This document shows, piece after piece, positions 10,730 to 19,530 of a stretch of DNA of 64,000 nt. The translations under genes were made by a program, and so were the position numbers. This DNA is from Winogradskyella helgolandensis (GTDB lineage Bacteria; Bacteroidota; Bacteroidia; Flavobacteriales; Flavobacteriaceae), in contig NZ_JABFHO010000001.1 of assembly GCF_013404085.1 (NCBI RefSeq), positions 3,795,501 through 3,859,500 on the forward strand. Reading direction: 5' to 3'. Position 1 is the first letter of the stretch; every line of letters starts with the position of its first letter. The notes under the pieces were generated by a model. That model searched no databases. It was not told the DNA's origin and was given only the letters and a program-made list of their open reading frames with translations.

Positions 10730-10747
10730 TTTCCACGAAAGTGGAAA
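10730..10747 (-). other. Hairpin just upstream of the hisS start
   Basis: Perfect 7-bp inverted repeat TTTCCAC...GTGGAAA with a four-base loop. In the hisS mRNA it ends six bases before the ATG, over the expected ribosome entry site. A looser relative is found before the response-regulator gene at 23420. Confidence 0.55.
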
Positions 10748-10901
10748 TCTTATTTAGTGAAACTTAATTTAAACTCAATAGTAATCACAAAAATATTATA
10801 ATTTTTAGAGGTCTTACTAAGATAATTCAATTTTATAGTAACTTTATACTGTTTAAGTCGTCTTACACTTTAAACAACCCAATTAACGCGATAAATAAAC
10901 T

Positions 10902-12143
10902 ATGTTTTCATTAGCCAAAGAGAATATTAGAATTGCTTTCGATTCTATAAAAAGTCAACTGCTACGAACTATCTTAACGGTTTTAATTATTGCAATTGGC
11001 ATCATGGCTTTAGTTGGAATTCTAAGTGGTGTGTCAGCATTAGAGAATACGATTTCGAGTAATTTCTCTTCTATGGGTTCCAATACCTTCAATTTTCAAC
11101 GTTATGAATTTACAGCGCAACGTCAGAGCAGTAGAGAACGTCAGAAAATAAATCCTATTATTGATTATAGAGATGTTAAGGATTTTGAAGACAATTATAA
11201 TTTTCCGTTTACTAATGTAGCTGTGTCTTTTTATGGCACATCAACTGCTGAAGTAAAATACGAAAACAAAAAAACAGATCCGGAAGTTGCTGTCCTTGGA
11301 GCTAACGAATATTATATTGAAAATTCGGGATTAGATATTGAATTTGGACGCTCGTTAAACGTGTTTGATATAGAGAATAGTAATTCGGTTTGTGTGATAG
11401 GAAGTGATTTACAAAAAGCGTTATTTCCTGTTGAAAATCCCGTTGGAAAAACCATAAACATAAGAGGTTCTAAGTTTAAAGTTATTGGTGTATTGAAAGA
11501 AAAAGGTGCTACGTTTGGGAATAATCAAGATTTAAGAGTGATTATGCCGATTCAGAAAGCACGTTCTATATTTACCAATGCTAATATTAATTATAGCTTA
11601 AGTGTAAAAGTAGATAAAACTGACATGTTAGAAGCTGCACAAGATGATGCGATACTCATCTTCAGAAATATTAGAGGTCTCAACCCAATTGAGAAGAATG
11701 ATTTTGGCATTGAGCGTAGTGATGATTTATTGAATCAGGTAGCACAACAAACTTTAGCTCTTTATATAGCGGCTTGGATTATTAGTATCATTACTATTTT
11801 TGGATCGACTATTGCGTTAATGAATATAATGTTGGTTTCCGTTAGTGAGCGTACACGTGAAATAGGTGTAAGAAAAGCGCTTGGTGCAAAAAGCAAAACG
11901 ATTGCCTTTCAGTTTTTTATGGAAACCGTTATTATCGGTCAGCTCGGTGGAATTCTAGGAATAACATTAGGAATTCTAATTGGTTGGGGAGTTTCATCTA
12001 AATTTGATTTAGAATTCGCGACACCTTGGTTTGCCATGTTCTGTGCAGTAGCTATTGCTTTTTTAGTGGCCATTATTTCAGGATTGTTTCCCGCCATAAA
12101 AGCTTCTAAATTAGATCCTATTGAGTCTTTGCGTTATGAATAA
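10902..12143 (+). CDS. ABC transporter permease, MacB/FtsX type
   Basis: 413 residues with the FtsX/MacB layout: one membrane segment at about 20-44, a large periplasmic MacB-PCD domain at about 45-280, then three membrane segments near 288-312, 338-363 and 375-400. The conserved SVSERTREIGVRKALGAK loop and the ending FPAIKASKLDPIESLRYE are present. Such permeases work with an ATPase and often a membrane-fusion protein, in lipid or drug export or in mechanotransmission. Neither partner is next to it here, so the substrate cannot be named. Confidence 0.9.
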   Translation: MFSLAKENIRIAFDSIKSQLLRTILTVLIIAIGIMALVGILSGVSALENTISSNFSSMGSNTFNFQRYEFTAQRQSSRERQKINPIIDYRDVKDFEDNYNFPFTNVAVSFYGTSTAEVKYENKKTDPEVAVLGANEYYIENSGLDIEFGRSLNVFDIENSNSVCVIGSDLQKALFPVENPVGKTINIRGSKFKVIGVLKEKGATFGNNQDLRVIMPIQKARSIFTNANINYSLSVKVDKTDMLEAAQDDAILIFRNIRGLNPIEKNDFGIERSDDLLNQVAQQTLALYIAAWIISIITIFGSTIALMNIMLVSVSERTREIGVRKALGAKSKTIAFQFFMETVIIGQLGGILGITLGILIGWGVSSKFDLEFATPWFAMFCAVAIAFLVAIISGLFPAIKASKLDPIESLRYE

Positions 12144-12167
12144 CGTAGTACTCCGTAAAGAAGAATA

Positions 12168-12539
12168 TTAGGCGTTTTGAGATAACTTCTTATTAAACCC
12201 AATAAAATACCCAACCAATAAGATGATACTGTATAGAACGCTATTTAAAGCGCCAAATGTATTCATCAAATAGTCGTACATTTTTACATAAAAAAGTATA
12301 ACGCAGACAGCACTAATAACTATTATAATTTCCGTTCTCTTCTTTAAAATAACAAATCCACATAAACCGTTGGAACAGAATGCTTTTATGACAAATAGTT
12401 TTAAAAATAAACCAAATAGAGCACAAAAAAAGAATTCTATTTTATGTACAGGGTCGAGAAAGAACGGGAAAAATAAAAAATAAGCGAAATAAAAATAATT
12501 GAGAATAAGATTAGATTTGAACATTTTTATACATTTCAA
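12168..12539 (-). CDS. Small four-helix membrane protein, function unknown
   Basis: 123 residues with about four hydrophobic stretches (near 10-30, 34-52, 68-86 and 95-114) and short polar loops. I do not recognise a family. It is convergent with the permease gene (24-bp gap). An alternative start at Met6 would also be possible. The regular hydrophobic pattern supports a real gene, but nothing indicates a job. Confidence 0.5.
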   Translation of the reverse strand: MKCIKMFKSNLILNYFYFAYFLFFPFFLDPVHKIEFFFCALFGLFLKLFVIKAFCSNGLCGFVILKKRTEIIIVISAVCVILFYVKMYDYLMNTFGALNSVLYSIILLVGYFIGFNKKLSQNA

Positions 12540-12631
12540 TTTTTGATTACCACCTCTAAATTCTCATCGATTTTTATTTAACGCTTCAATATAAAATTAT
12601 TTAGAACCTCACAAGTCACCCAAAGTGATGA

Positions 12632-12664
12632 AAAGGAGGCGTTTTACTTCTTACGTCTTCCTTT
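12632..12664 (-). terminator. Possible weak terminator after the 12673 gene
   Basis: An imperfect inverted repeat (AAGGAAGACGT on the minus strand against ACGCCTCCTT) lies shortly downstream of the stop codon at 12673 and is followed by TTTTC. The stem contains mismatches, so the call is weak. Confidence 0.3.
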
Positions 12665-12672
12665 CTAATATT

Positions 12673-13149
12673 TTACCCTTTCACCAATTCTGCAAAATAA
12701 TTAAACAATTCACCTTTTGTAATATTCGCACCAGATTGAATCATTTTAAAAATGTCTAAATATTTATCGTCTGAATAGTCCTTCTTAGCATTAAAAAATT
12801 CAACAGAATCTGATAATAAATTATCTCTTAACCAATTAAACCCTTCTTTAGTAGTAAAGTCTACATATTCGTTTTCTTCTATTCTTAACGCTATTAATCG
12901 CATGCTTTTCTCATTACATTGAAAAAGATGAATTTGTTGTGGAGAAATATGTTCTAGATATTCCACTTTACTTAAAACACCCAACCAAACTAAATCACTA
13001 AAAACGTCTAGTTCTTGCTCAGCAGCTTCTGGCTTGTTCTTTTTAATGTCTTCCCACTCGTCACCTGTAATGGATTGTGTGGCTAAAAAATTGATGAATT
13101 CTTGGTGTAATTCTTCAAATTGTTCCTTTGTTAATCTTGAATATTTCAT
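12673..13149 (-). CDS. Conserved flavobacterial protein (DUF6495-like)
   Basis: 158 residues, soluble, acidic, no signal peptide. The sequence (LTKEQFEELHQEFINFLATQ, DLVWLGVLSKVEYLEHIS, GANITKGELFNYFAEL) matches a family I remember as DUF6495, common in Flavobacteriaceae; the name is from memory. No catalytic motif is visible. It begins 33 bp downstream of the GDPD gene's stop on the same strand and may be cotranscribed with it. Confidence 0.65.
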   Translation of the reverse strand: MKYSRLTKEQFEELHQEFINFLATQSITGDEWEDIKKNKPEAAEQELDVFSDLVWLGVLSKVEYLEHISPQQIHLFQCNEKSMRLIALRIEENEYVDFTTKEGFNWLRDNLLSDSVEFFNAKKDYSDDKYLDIFKMIQSGANITKGELFNYFAELVKG

Positions 13150-13182
13150 TTGTGCTGAATTTGTTTCAGTATCTTCTTAAAA

Positions 13183-14052
13183 TTAATTTATCGCCTTAAA
13201 AGCTGCAAAAGGTCTATCGGTTGCAATAATATCGGCACCATTTTCTTTCCACTGACGGTATAATGAATCCCCTTTAGCTTCGGCACTTTTATCTAAGTTA
13301 CCAAGGGTTCCAAGAACACAAACAATATTATTATCGTGTAATCTTTTAAAAAGGGAAGCATCTGACAAACGTGTTCCTGTAAAGGCTAACATACTATTTT
13401 TTGGAATTCCACCTTCCAACAAACGGTCAAATTCATCATTATTTCTCGCTGAAACAGACAATAACAATTCTGGTGCTAATTTATAAGCCGTTATAGCTTG
13501 TTCAACATCATAAGTGATAATTATACTAACGTCTTCTGCTTTAGCCGTTCTTATAGCATTAATTACAGTTTCTTGACTTACCGTTTTCTTAATATCAACG
13601 GTCAGTATTACATTATGCTTTACACTCCATGTTAATACATCAGAAAACAATGGAATTTTAAAAGCAGTTTCGTTACCATGATCATCCTTTAAATTGAATT
13701 CTTTTAATTCATTATAAGTTAAATCAGCCACTTTACCACTTCCTGTTGTGGTTCTATCTATAGAACTATCGTGTAATAATACCAGCTGTCCATCTTTGGT
13801 TTGTGCGACATCAATTTCATAAATGGCCACAATACTATCGTTGACGTATTTCAGGGTTTCTAATGCATTTTCAGGATAATTTACTAATCCTTTACCACCA
13901 CGATGTACACTTATATTAGGATATCCTGAATTTGAGGCTTTAAATAGCGCAATGAGTTTAGAAGCTTCTACTTCTGAAGTTTTTGCTGGTTCTTTAGCCT
14001 GCTTACAACTAATAAAAGCACAACATATAAGAATATATAAAAAATGTTTCAT
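13183..14052 (-). CDS. Glycerophosphodiester phosphodiesterase lipoprotein
   Basis: 289 residues from the ATG at 14052; a start four codons upstream would leave extra residues before the signal peptide. Residues 1-16 form a lipoprotein signal ending in FISC. The GDPD TIM barrel follows with HRGG...NYPENAL, the metal-binding EIDVAQTKDGQLVLLHD and DRTTTGSG, and the ending GADIIATDRP. It hydrolyses glycerophosphodiesters to glycerol-3-phosphate and an alcohol, here on the outer face of a membrane. Catalytic residues look intact. Confidence 0.9.
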   Translation of the reverse strand: MKHFLYILICCAFISCKQAKEPAKTSEVEASKLIALFKASNSGYPNISVHRGGKGLVNYPENALETLKYVNDSIVAIYEIDVAQTKDGQLVLLHDSSIDRTTTGSGKVADLTYNELKEFNLKDDHGNETAFKIPLFSDVLTWSVKHNVILTVDIKKTVSQETVINAIRTAKAEDVSIIITYDVEQAITAYKLAPELLLSVSARNNDEFDRLLEGGIPKNSMLAFTGTRLSDASLFKRLHDNNIVCVLGTLGNLDKSAEAKGDSLYRQWKENGADIIATDRPFAAFKAIN

Positions 14053-14069
14053 AAATATGACCACGGTTA

Positions 14070-14102
14070 AGATCTTCTAAGTTTTAAAAACTTCATAGAT
14101 CT
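14070..14102. repeat. Dispersed palindromic repeat, copy A (diverged)
   Basis: A 33-bp imperfect palindrome built on AAGTTTTAAAAACTT with AGATCT at both ends. It resembles the repeats at 16472-16504 and 56607-56642 in length and layout (outer arms, central TTTTAAAA). Confidence 0.45.
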
Positions 14103-14117
14103 GGTAAAAAAAATTAC

Positions 14118-14150
14118 AAAAAAACCGCTTAGTAAACTAAACGGTTTTTT
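14118..14150 (-). terminator. Terminator of the rpsF-rpsR-rplI operon
   Basis: On the minus strand AACCGTTTAG and CTAAGCGGTT form a stem with a short loop, followed by a run of T. It starts 18 bases after the rplI stop codon. Confidence 0.85.
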
Positions 14151-14168
14151 AAAATTGTAATAAAGAGA

Positions 14169-14630
14169 TTATGCATCTGCAATAACATCGAAAATTAAAT
14201 CAACAGTTACTGATCTGTGTAATCTAATTGCAGCTTCGTACTGACCTAAACGCTTAATGTTACCACCATTGATAGAAATAAATTTCTTATCAACATCGTG
14301 ACCAGCATTTTTTAATGCAGCAGCTAAATCGATAGTGGTAATAGAACCAAATAATTTATCTCCAGCAGTTGCACCAGTTCCAGCTTTAGCTGTAATTTTA
14401 ATTTCTAAACCTTTTAAAGCATCAGCAGTTTTTTCTGCATCAGCAATAATAGTTTTCTCTTTGTAAGCTCTTTGCTTTAAAGTTTCTGCTAATACTTTTT
14501 TAGCAGAAGAAGTAGCCATTATAGCTTGTCCTTGAGGAATTAAAAAGTTTCTACCATAACCGTTCTTAACAGATACAATATCGTCTTTAAATCCTAAATT
14601 ATCAACGTCTTGTTTTAATATAAGTTCCAT
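14169..14630 (-). CDS. rplI: 50S ribosomal protein L9
   Basis: 153 residues. The N-terminal L9 domain carries the signature MELILKQDVDNLGFKDD...GYGRNFLIP. A long helix and the C-terminal domain (NGGNIKRLGQYEAAIRLHRSV) follow. It binds 23S rRNA at the base of the L1 stalk. It is the last gene of a three-gene ribosomal operon, 14 bp after rpsR. Confidence 0.97.
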   Translation of the reverse strand: MELILKQDVDNLGFKDDIVSVKNGYGRNFLIPQGQAIMATSSAKKVLAETLKQRAYKEKTIIADAEKTADALKGLEIKITAKAGTGATAGDKLFGSITTIDLAAALKNAGHDVDKKFISINGGNIKRLGQYEAAIRLHRSVTVDLIFDVIADA

Positions 14631-14644
14631 TGTGTTATGATATT

Positions 14645-14941
14645 TTATTTTAATAAATCAGCAACATATGGCATAAGTGCTAAATGTCTAGCTCTTTTTA
14701 CTGCCACAGATACTTTTCTTTGATACTTTAAAGATGTTCCTGTTAAACGTCTTGGTAGTAATTTACCTTGCTCGTTTACAAAACCTAATAACCAGTCTGC
14801 ATCTTTATAATCTACATACTTGATTCCAGATTTTTTGAAACGACAATACTTCTTAACTTTAGAAGTCTCTATATTAAGAGGAGTAAGATATCTAATCTCA
14901 CCGTCTTTTTTTCCTTTTGCTTGTTGTTCTATTGATGACAT
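14645..14941 (-). CDS. rpsR: 30S ribosomal protein S18
   Basis: 98 residues with the S18 core [20 protein letters not shown]...[19 protein letters not shown]...ARHLALMPY. It binds next to S6 on the platform of the small subunit. Only two bases separate it from the rpsF stop codon, so translation is probably coupled. It sits between rpsF and rplI, the order seen in many bacteria. Confidence 0.97.
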   Translation of the reverse strand: MSSIEQQAKGKKDGEIRYLTPLNIETSKVKKYCRFKKSGIKYVDYKDADWLLGFVNEQGKLLPRRLTGTSLKYQRKVSVAVKRARHLALMPYVADLLK

Positions 14942-14943
14942 AA

Positions 14944-15294
14944 TTACGCTTTTGCTTTTGCTTTAACTTTCATTTTTTCTCTTCTTCTCTCAGCCCATGA
15001 AATAGCATGTTTGTCTAATTTCACAGTTAAGTAACGCATAAAACGCTCATCACGTCTAAATTCTACCTCTAAAGGCTCAATTGCCTCACCAGCAACAGTG
15101 TACTCAAATAAATGGTAAAAACCACTTTTTTTGTTTTGAATTGGATAGGCTAATTTTTTTAGTCCCCAATCTTCTTTTGATACCATCTTAGCTCCTTTAG
15201 AAACGAGGAAATCCTCGTATTTCTTTACTGTCTCCTTTATCTGGTCTTCAGATAAAACGGGATTTAAGATGAAAACAGTTTCATAATGATTCAT
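14944..15294 (-). CDS. rpsF: 30S ribosomal protein S6
   Basis: 116 residues from ATG at 15294. The frame is open for 15 more codons upstream, but that stretch covers the promoter, and S6 proteins begin with [14 protein letters not shown] sequence. The S6 fold ([50 protein letters not shown]) is intact, with a Lys/Ala-rich tail. First gene of the rpsF-rpsR-rplI operon. Confidence 0.96.
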   Translation of the reverse strand: MNHYETVFILNPVLSEDQIKETVKKYEDFLVSKGAKMVSKEDWGLKKLAYPIQNKKSGFYHLFEYTVAGEAIEPLEVEFRRDERFMRYLTVKLDKHAISWAERRREKMKVKAKAKA

Positions 15295-15328
15295 AATAAA
15301 TAATTTTTGTTTATTGTTAAAACGGCTG

Positions 15329-15359
15329 CAAAAATACATATAATTTCTATATTTGACAA
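15329..15359 (-). promoter_or_regulatory. Promoter of rpsF-rpsR-rplI
   Basis: On the minus strand TTG (15359-15357), a 20-base spacer and TATTTTTG (15336-15329) match the Bacteroidota promoter at every defined base. The leader would be about 28 bases. The match also shows that the upstream extension of the rpsF frame is not coding. Confidence 0.8.
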
Positions 15360-15361
15360 CG

Positions 15362-15377
15362 TTTTTACCGGTAAAAA
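15362..15377. promoter_or_regulatory. 16-bp perfect palindrome between rpsF and the LytTR gene
   Basis: TTTTTACCGGTAAAAA is perfectly symmetric and ends two bases before the rpsF -33 element. The core TTACCGGTAA recurs at 15731-15740 inside the neighbouring regulator gene. It may be an operator; no binding protein can be named. Confidence 0.4.
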
Positions 15378-15434
15378 TTAAATAGGTTTTATGGCTAAAA
15401 ATTAATGTTAATTATTACGGTTTGTCGGTATTAT

Positions 15435-15465
15435 TTGTTTTTTAACCGAATTTATCGTACTATTG
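15435..15465 (+). promoter_or_regulatory. Promoter of the LytTR response regulator
   Basis: TTG (15435-15437), a 20-base spacer and TACTATTG (15458-15465) fit the Bacteroidota promoter with one mismatch in the -7 element. It lies 30 bases before the ATG at 15496. Confidence 0.6.
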
Positions 15466-15495
15466 TCGATATCTTAACCTAAAATTAATAATGTT

Positions 15496-16191
15496 ATGAC
15501 TTTAAACTGTGTAGTTGTTGATGATTCTGCGATTCAGCGCCTCTCTATAGTAAAGTTAATTGAGAATCATTCCTCACTTAACCTTATCGCGGAGTACAGC
15601 AGTGCGTTAGAAACAAAAAACGGTCTTAATACCCATAAAGTAGATCTTATCTTCTTAGATATAGAGATGCCGGTATTAAACGGTTTTGAGTTACTAGATG
15701 TACTCAACAACAAACCCCAAATTATTTTTGTTACCGGTAAAACCGAGTATGCTTTTAAAGCATTTAATTACGATGCCACCGATTATCTTCAGAAACCAAT
15801 CACAAGAGAACGTTTTAATGTTGCCGTAGAAAAAGCTATTGAGCAGCATAAATTGAAACTAGACTTTAACGAAACTGATGGTGAGCATATATTCGTAAAA
15901 AGTAATCTTAAAAAACGTAAAGTTTATATAAAGGATATTAAATGGATTGAAGCACTAGGCGATTACGTTAAAGTAGTAACAGAAGAAAACAGCTTAGTTG
16001 TGTTATCTACAATGAAAGCGTTTGAAAGCGAATTGCCCGAAGGTAAATTCTTAAGAATTCATAAATCTTATATTGTGAATCTTGATAAGATTGACCGTTT
16101 TAACAGTAAAAATGTTGAAGTTGGTGCGTATGAGATTCCATTGAGTCGAAATAAAAAGACCCAATTAGTAGATGCTTTAAATAACATGTAG
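15496..16191 (+). CDS. LytTR-family response regulator
   Basis: 231 residues. The receiver domain (1-120) has the acidic pocket VVDD, the phosphoacceptor Asp55 in LIFLDIEMP, Thr80 and Lys100 (YLQKP). The LytTR DNA-binding domain covers about 130-231 (HIFVKSNLKKRKVYIKDIKWIEALGDY, LRIHKSYIVNLDKI). It should bind direct-repeat DNA sites once phosphorylated. No kinase gene is adjacent, unlike the second LytTR regulator in this window at 23420, so its partner is unknown. It has its own promoter and terminator and is a single-gene unit. Confidence 0.93.
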   Translation: MTLNCVVVDDSAIQRLSIVKLIENHSSLNLIAEYSSALETKNGLNTHKVDLIFLDIEMPVLNGFELLDVLNNKPQIIFVTGKTEYAFKAFNYDATDYLQKPITRERFNVAVEKAIEQHKLKLDFNETDGEHIFVKSNLKKRKVYIKDIKWIEALGDYVKVVTEENSLVVLSTMKAFESELPEGKFLRIHKSYIVNLDKIDRFNSKNVEVGAYEIPLSRNKKTQLVDALNNM

Positions 16192-16232
16192 ACCCAAATA
16201 CATTTACATTAAAAGCATTACATTATAATTTT

Positions 16233-16265
16233 AAAAAATCCTGAGCATTTGCTTAGGATTTTTTG
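16233..16265 (+). terminator. Terminator of the LytTR regulator gene
   Basis: A 14-bp stem (16233-16246 with 16251-16264, one G-T pair) with the loop ATTT; the 3' arm ends in TTTTTT. Confidence 0.85.
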
Positions 16266-16503
16266 ATTTCACACCCCTAAAGTCTACTTAAAGTAACAAT
16301 ACTAATCAAGAATATTCAAGTTTTTTTAGTGTGATTCATTACATAAAAAAAACCTCAATCTTTGTAAAAAAGTAATTATACAAAATGTATTCTAAATTGA
16401 AAAACACCATCTAAACTCCATAAAAACCAGAATAAGGCTGATTATTAAAAGGTTTCTTATGCGCTCAACATAGTCCTGCAAGGTTTTTAAAACCTGCTAG
16501 GTC
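16266..16503. other. Intergenic stretch before the priA stop
   Basis: AT-rich and without a coding frame. Apart from the palindromic repeat at its right end (16472-16504) I see nothing in it. Confidence 0.5.
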
Positions 16504-16504
16504 T
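16472..16504. repeat. Dispersed palindromic repeat, copy B
   Basis: AGTCCTGCAAGGTTTTTAAAACCTGC plus AGGTCT form a 33-bp palindrome-like unit. It matches the unit at 56607-56642 at most positions (AGGTTTT-AAAACCT core, AGGTCTTA end). It abuts the priA stop codon. Confidence 0.6.
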
Positions 16505-18957
16505 TAGTAATTATCTACATTAATCACCACACGAACCGGTCTAAAATCTTTTACAGCATTAAAGCTATTATCAATTTTTCTTATGGCCTCTTTAGTTTTT
16601 CCTAAAGATTGTTTTGCTGGAATTTTAACTAAGATATTTTTGTGATACAAATTCCGGATTCTTGATACAGGTGGAAATTCCGGACCTAAAACATTATGCT
16701 TAAATAATTGCTTTAAAGATTTTGCATACCAATCTGCAGCCATATTCACACGGTTATAATCTTTATGCTTAAAGGTAATTTTAATCAATCTATAAATTGG
16801 TGGATATTTATAATTGTACCGCTCATTCATCTGCTCAGCGTACATTTCCTTATAAGCATTTGTAGATACTTGTTGTAAAATGTTATGATGTGGATTGTAC
16901 GTTTGAATCAATACTTTTCCTCGTAAATCTGTTCGACCAGCTCTACCAGATACCTGAGCCATTAACTGATAACTACGCTCATGTGCTCTAAAATCGGGAA
17001 AGTTGAGCAAGTTATCTGCATTCATAATACCAACTAACTTTACAAATCTAAAATCTAAACCTTTGGTTAACATTTGTGTGCCAACTAAAATATCAACTTC
17101 GCGCTGTTCAAAGCTATTTATAATTTTTTCGAAACCGTATTTTCCACGCGTGGTATCTAAATCCATTCGCGCTACTTTCTTTTCTGGAAATAACACTTTT
17201 ACTTCTTCTTCTATTTGTTCTGTTCCAAAACCTTTAGTGTCTAAAGTTGAATTCCCACAACCTTGACAACTTTTTAGCATGGCTGAGTTATAACCACAAT
17301 AATGACAGCGCAATTGATCTCTATACTGATGATACGTTAAACTCACATCACAATTAGGACATTGAGGTGATGTTCCGCACGTCGTACATTCTATAATTGG
17401 CGAAAACCCTCTTCTATTTTGAAACAATATAATCTGAAACCCTTCCTCTAAGGTTTCTGTCATTTCTTCAATTAATCGGTCACTAAAATGACCTTTCATG
17501 CGTTTCCGTTTGTACTTATCGGCTAAATCTACAAGCTCAATGTCTGGCATTAACACATTATTATAGCGCGTGTTTAATTCTACCAAACCATATTTTCCTT
17601 GGCTCGCATTAAAGTAAGATTCTAAACTTGGTGTAGCTGATCCCAAAAGGGTTTTGGCTTTAAATAGATTTGCCAGTACAATTGCAGCATCTCTTGCATG
17701 GTAGCGTGGTGCAGGATCGAATTGCTTGTAGGACGACTCATGCTCCTCATCTACAATGATTAATCCTAAATTATGAAAGGGTAATAATAGCGATGATCGT
17801 GCTCCAATAACAACTTGTGCTTTTTCAGAATTGGTAAGCATATTTCTCCACACTTCTACCCTCTCGTTTCCTGAATATCGGGAATGAAACACAGCCACCT
17901 TGTCTCCAAAATAATCTTGAAGTCGGTTAACCAATTGCGTGGTTAAAGCAATCTCTGGCAATAAATATAAAACTTGTTTTCCTATATCTAATTGCTTCTG
18001 AATGAGCTGCACATAAATCTCAGTTTTACCAGAAGACGTCACACCATGTAATAAAGCAACGGATTTTTCTTTGAAGATATCTTCAACTTCATCGTAAGCT
18101 TGTTGCTGGGCTTCGCTTAATCGCTTCGCATCGGCATCACCCTCTCCATCAAATTGAATACGGTCGACTTGAATGTGATACTCTTCTAATATATGTTTAT
18201 CAATTAAAGTTTTAATGATACTTGTTGAAGAACTACTTCTTTCTGTTAATTCCGAAACTTTAATCGGTTGTTTCAAAGAGGCTTCCATTGTAAAAAGCGT
18301 TAAAACAACTTCGCGTTGCTTAGGTGCTCTACTTAATTCTTCTAATAATTCTTGAAGCTTTTCTGGAGATTTATGGTTGTGATGTAACTTTACATAACGC
18401 ACTAATTTAGGTGTATATTTTTCGTAAAGTTCTTCTTGTAAATTTATTACCCCTTTTTTTACCAAGTCATTGATAATAGGCAACACCCTTTTTTTATCTA
18501 AAATTGAAACAACATCATTAATTTTCAGTGAAGATTGATGTTGTAAGGCTTCGTAAATTAAGAATTCCTCGTCATTTAATTCAGACTCTAGAATGGCAAC
18601 GTTTTCATTTTTAGATATGACTGTTTCACTTTCTAATAAAAATGCATTTGGCATAGCAGCACGCATCACTTCACCTAAACTACACATGTAATAATTAGAA
18701 ATCCAGCCCCAATGTTTTAATTGGTTTTCCGTAATCACAGGGGTTTCGTCTAAAATCTGATGAATGGTTTTAGCATCGTAAGCCGTTGGAGGATTTTGAT
18801 GAATACTATAGACTAAAGCCGTATACACTTTACTCTTTCCAAAAGGTACAGCCACGCGCATTCCTGGTGATAAAAACTTGGATTCTGCTTCAGTAATATG
18901 ATATGTGAACGCTTTTTGAAGCGGAATTGGTAATATGACGTCTATAAAATGTAACAT
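16504..18957 (-). CDS. priA: Primosomal protein N' (replication restart helicase PriA)
   Basis: 817 residues from ATG at 18957. This start is preferred over one six codons upstream because the family begins with a hydrophobic MLHFIDVILPIPL-like strand, and because the ATG overlaps the previous stop codon as TAATG. It has the 3'-DNA-binding domain, Walker A GVTSSGKTEIY, the DEEH box in LIIVDEEHESS, and the zinc-binding Cys clusters CTTCGTSPQCPNC and CHYCGYN...CQGCGN. Helicase motifs GTQMLTKGLDF and QVSGRAGR follow. It reloads the replisome at stalled forks. Confidence 0.95.
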   Translation of the reverse strand: MLHFIDVILPIPLQKAFTYHITEAESKFLSPGMRVAVPFGKSKVYTALVYSIHQNPPTAYDAKTIHQILDETPVITENQLKHWGWISNYYMCSLGEVMRAAMPNAFLLESETVISKNENVAILESELNDEEFLIYEALQHQSSLKINDVVSILDKKRVLPIINDLVKKGVINLQEELYEKYTPKLVRYVKLHHNHKSPEKLQELLEELSRAPKQREVVLTLFTMEASLKQPIKVSELTERSSSSTSIIKTLIDKHILEEYHIQVDRIQFDGEGDADAKRLSEAQQQAYDEVEDIFKEKSVALLHGVTSSGKTEIYVQLIQKQLDIGKQVLYLLPEIALTTQLVNRLQDYFGDKVAVFHSRYSGNERVEVWRNMLTNSEKAQVVIGARSSLLLPFHNLGLIIVDEEHESSYKQFDPAPRYHARDAAIVLANLFKAKTLLGSATPSLESYFNASQGKYGLVELNTRYNNVLMPDIELVDLADKYKRKRMKGHFSDRLIEEMTETLEEGFQIILFQNRRGFSPIIECTTCGTSPQCPNCDVSLTYHQYRDQLRCHYCGYNSAMLKSCQGCGNSTLDTKGFGTEQIEEEVKVLFPEKKVARMDLDTTRGKYGFEKIINSFEQREVDILVGTQMLTKGLDFRFVKLVGIMNADNLLNFPDFRAHERSYQLMAQVSGRAGRTDLRGKVLIQTYNPHHNILQQVSTNAYKEMYAEQMNERYNYKYPPIYRLIKITFKHKDYNRVNMAADWYAKSLKQLFKHNVLGPEFPPVSRIRNLYHKNILVKIPAKQSLGKTKEAIRKIDNSFNAVKDFRPVRVVINVDNY

Positions 18958-19382
18958 TATTTTACACGTTTCCAATATTGCGTCCTGTAGAAAAAGGCCA
19001 GATAACCTCTTACCTGAAGGGTATCAGGATCATCTTCAAGCTTAAGACGGCATCTATACGTGGTCCCATTTTCAGGATTAAGTATGGTGCCTCCGTCATA
19101 AACCTTTCCGTTTTTAGTTAAACCTTCTATAAAAACCAATCCAACAATTGGTTGATCTTTGTGAGCACCACTGCAATCATTACAAGTTCTAGATTCTACA
19201 TCTGGATTAGTTACAGCTATGATTTTACCATATATTTTACCGTCTTCTTCATAAATTTCAACTATAGATTTCGCATCACCTGTATTATCATCTATGGTTT
19301 TCCACTTCCCTAAAATATTCTGAGCTGGCAAATTAAAAAACACCGTGAACAAAATAAAAAATGCTAAAGTGTTTTTAATCAT
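18957..19382 (-). CDS. DUF2147-family secreted protein
   Basis: 141 residues from ATG at 19382; a frame extension of ten codons would place polar residues before the signal peptide. Residues 1-21 form a signal peptide (LAFFILFTVFFNLPAQ). The DUF2147 domain shows GKWKTIDDNTGDAKSIVEIY, TCNDCSGAHKDQPIVGL and GTILNPENGTTYRC. The family is a small beta-barrel of unclear function. The stop codon shares one base with the priA start (TAATG), so the two genes are probably translationally coupled. Confidence 0.85.
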   Translation of the reverse strand: MIKNTLAFFILFTVFFNLPAQNILGKWKTIDDNTGDAKSIVEIYEEDGKIYGKIIAVTNPDVESRTCNDCSGAHKDQPIVGLVFIEGLTKNGKVYDGGTILNPENGTTYRCRLKLEDDPDTLQVRGYLAFFYRTQYWKRVK

Positions 19383-19430
19383 TGTTTGTTTTTTTAGAGA
19401 TTTATTTCTCAAATGTAATGGGTTTAATTT

Positions 19431-19460
19431 AAAAAACCACCTCGATTGGAGATGGTTTTT
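19431..19460 (-). terminator. Terminator downstream of the TPR-protein gene pair
   Basis: On the minus strand AAAAACCATCTC pairs with GAGGTGGTTTTTT (one mismatch, 5-base loop) and ends in a T run. It lies about 70 bases after the stop codon at 19531. Confidence 0.7.
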
Positions 19461-19530
19461 GAAAACTTAAGACATTTTCTGGTGTTTTATGATTGAATAT
19501 ATTGCTTCTTAAACAACGAATTAAAATAAG

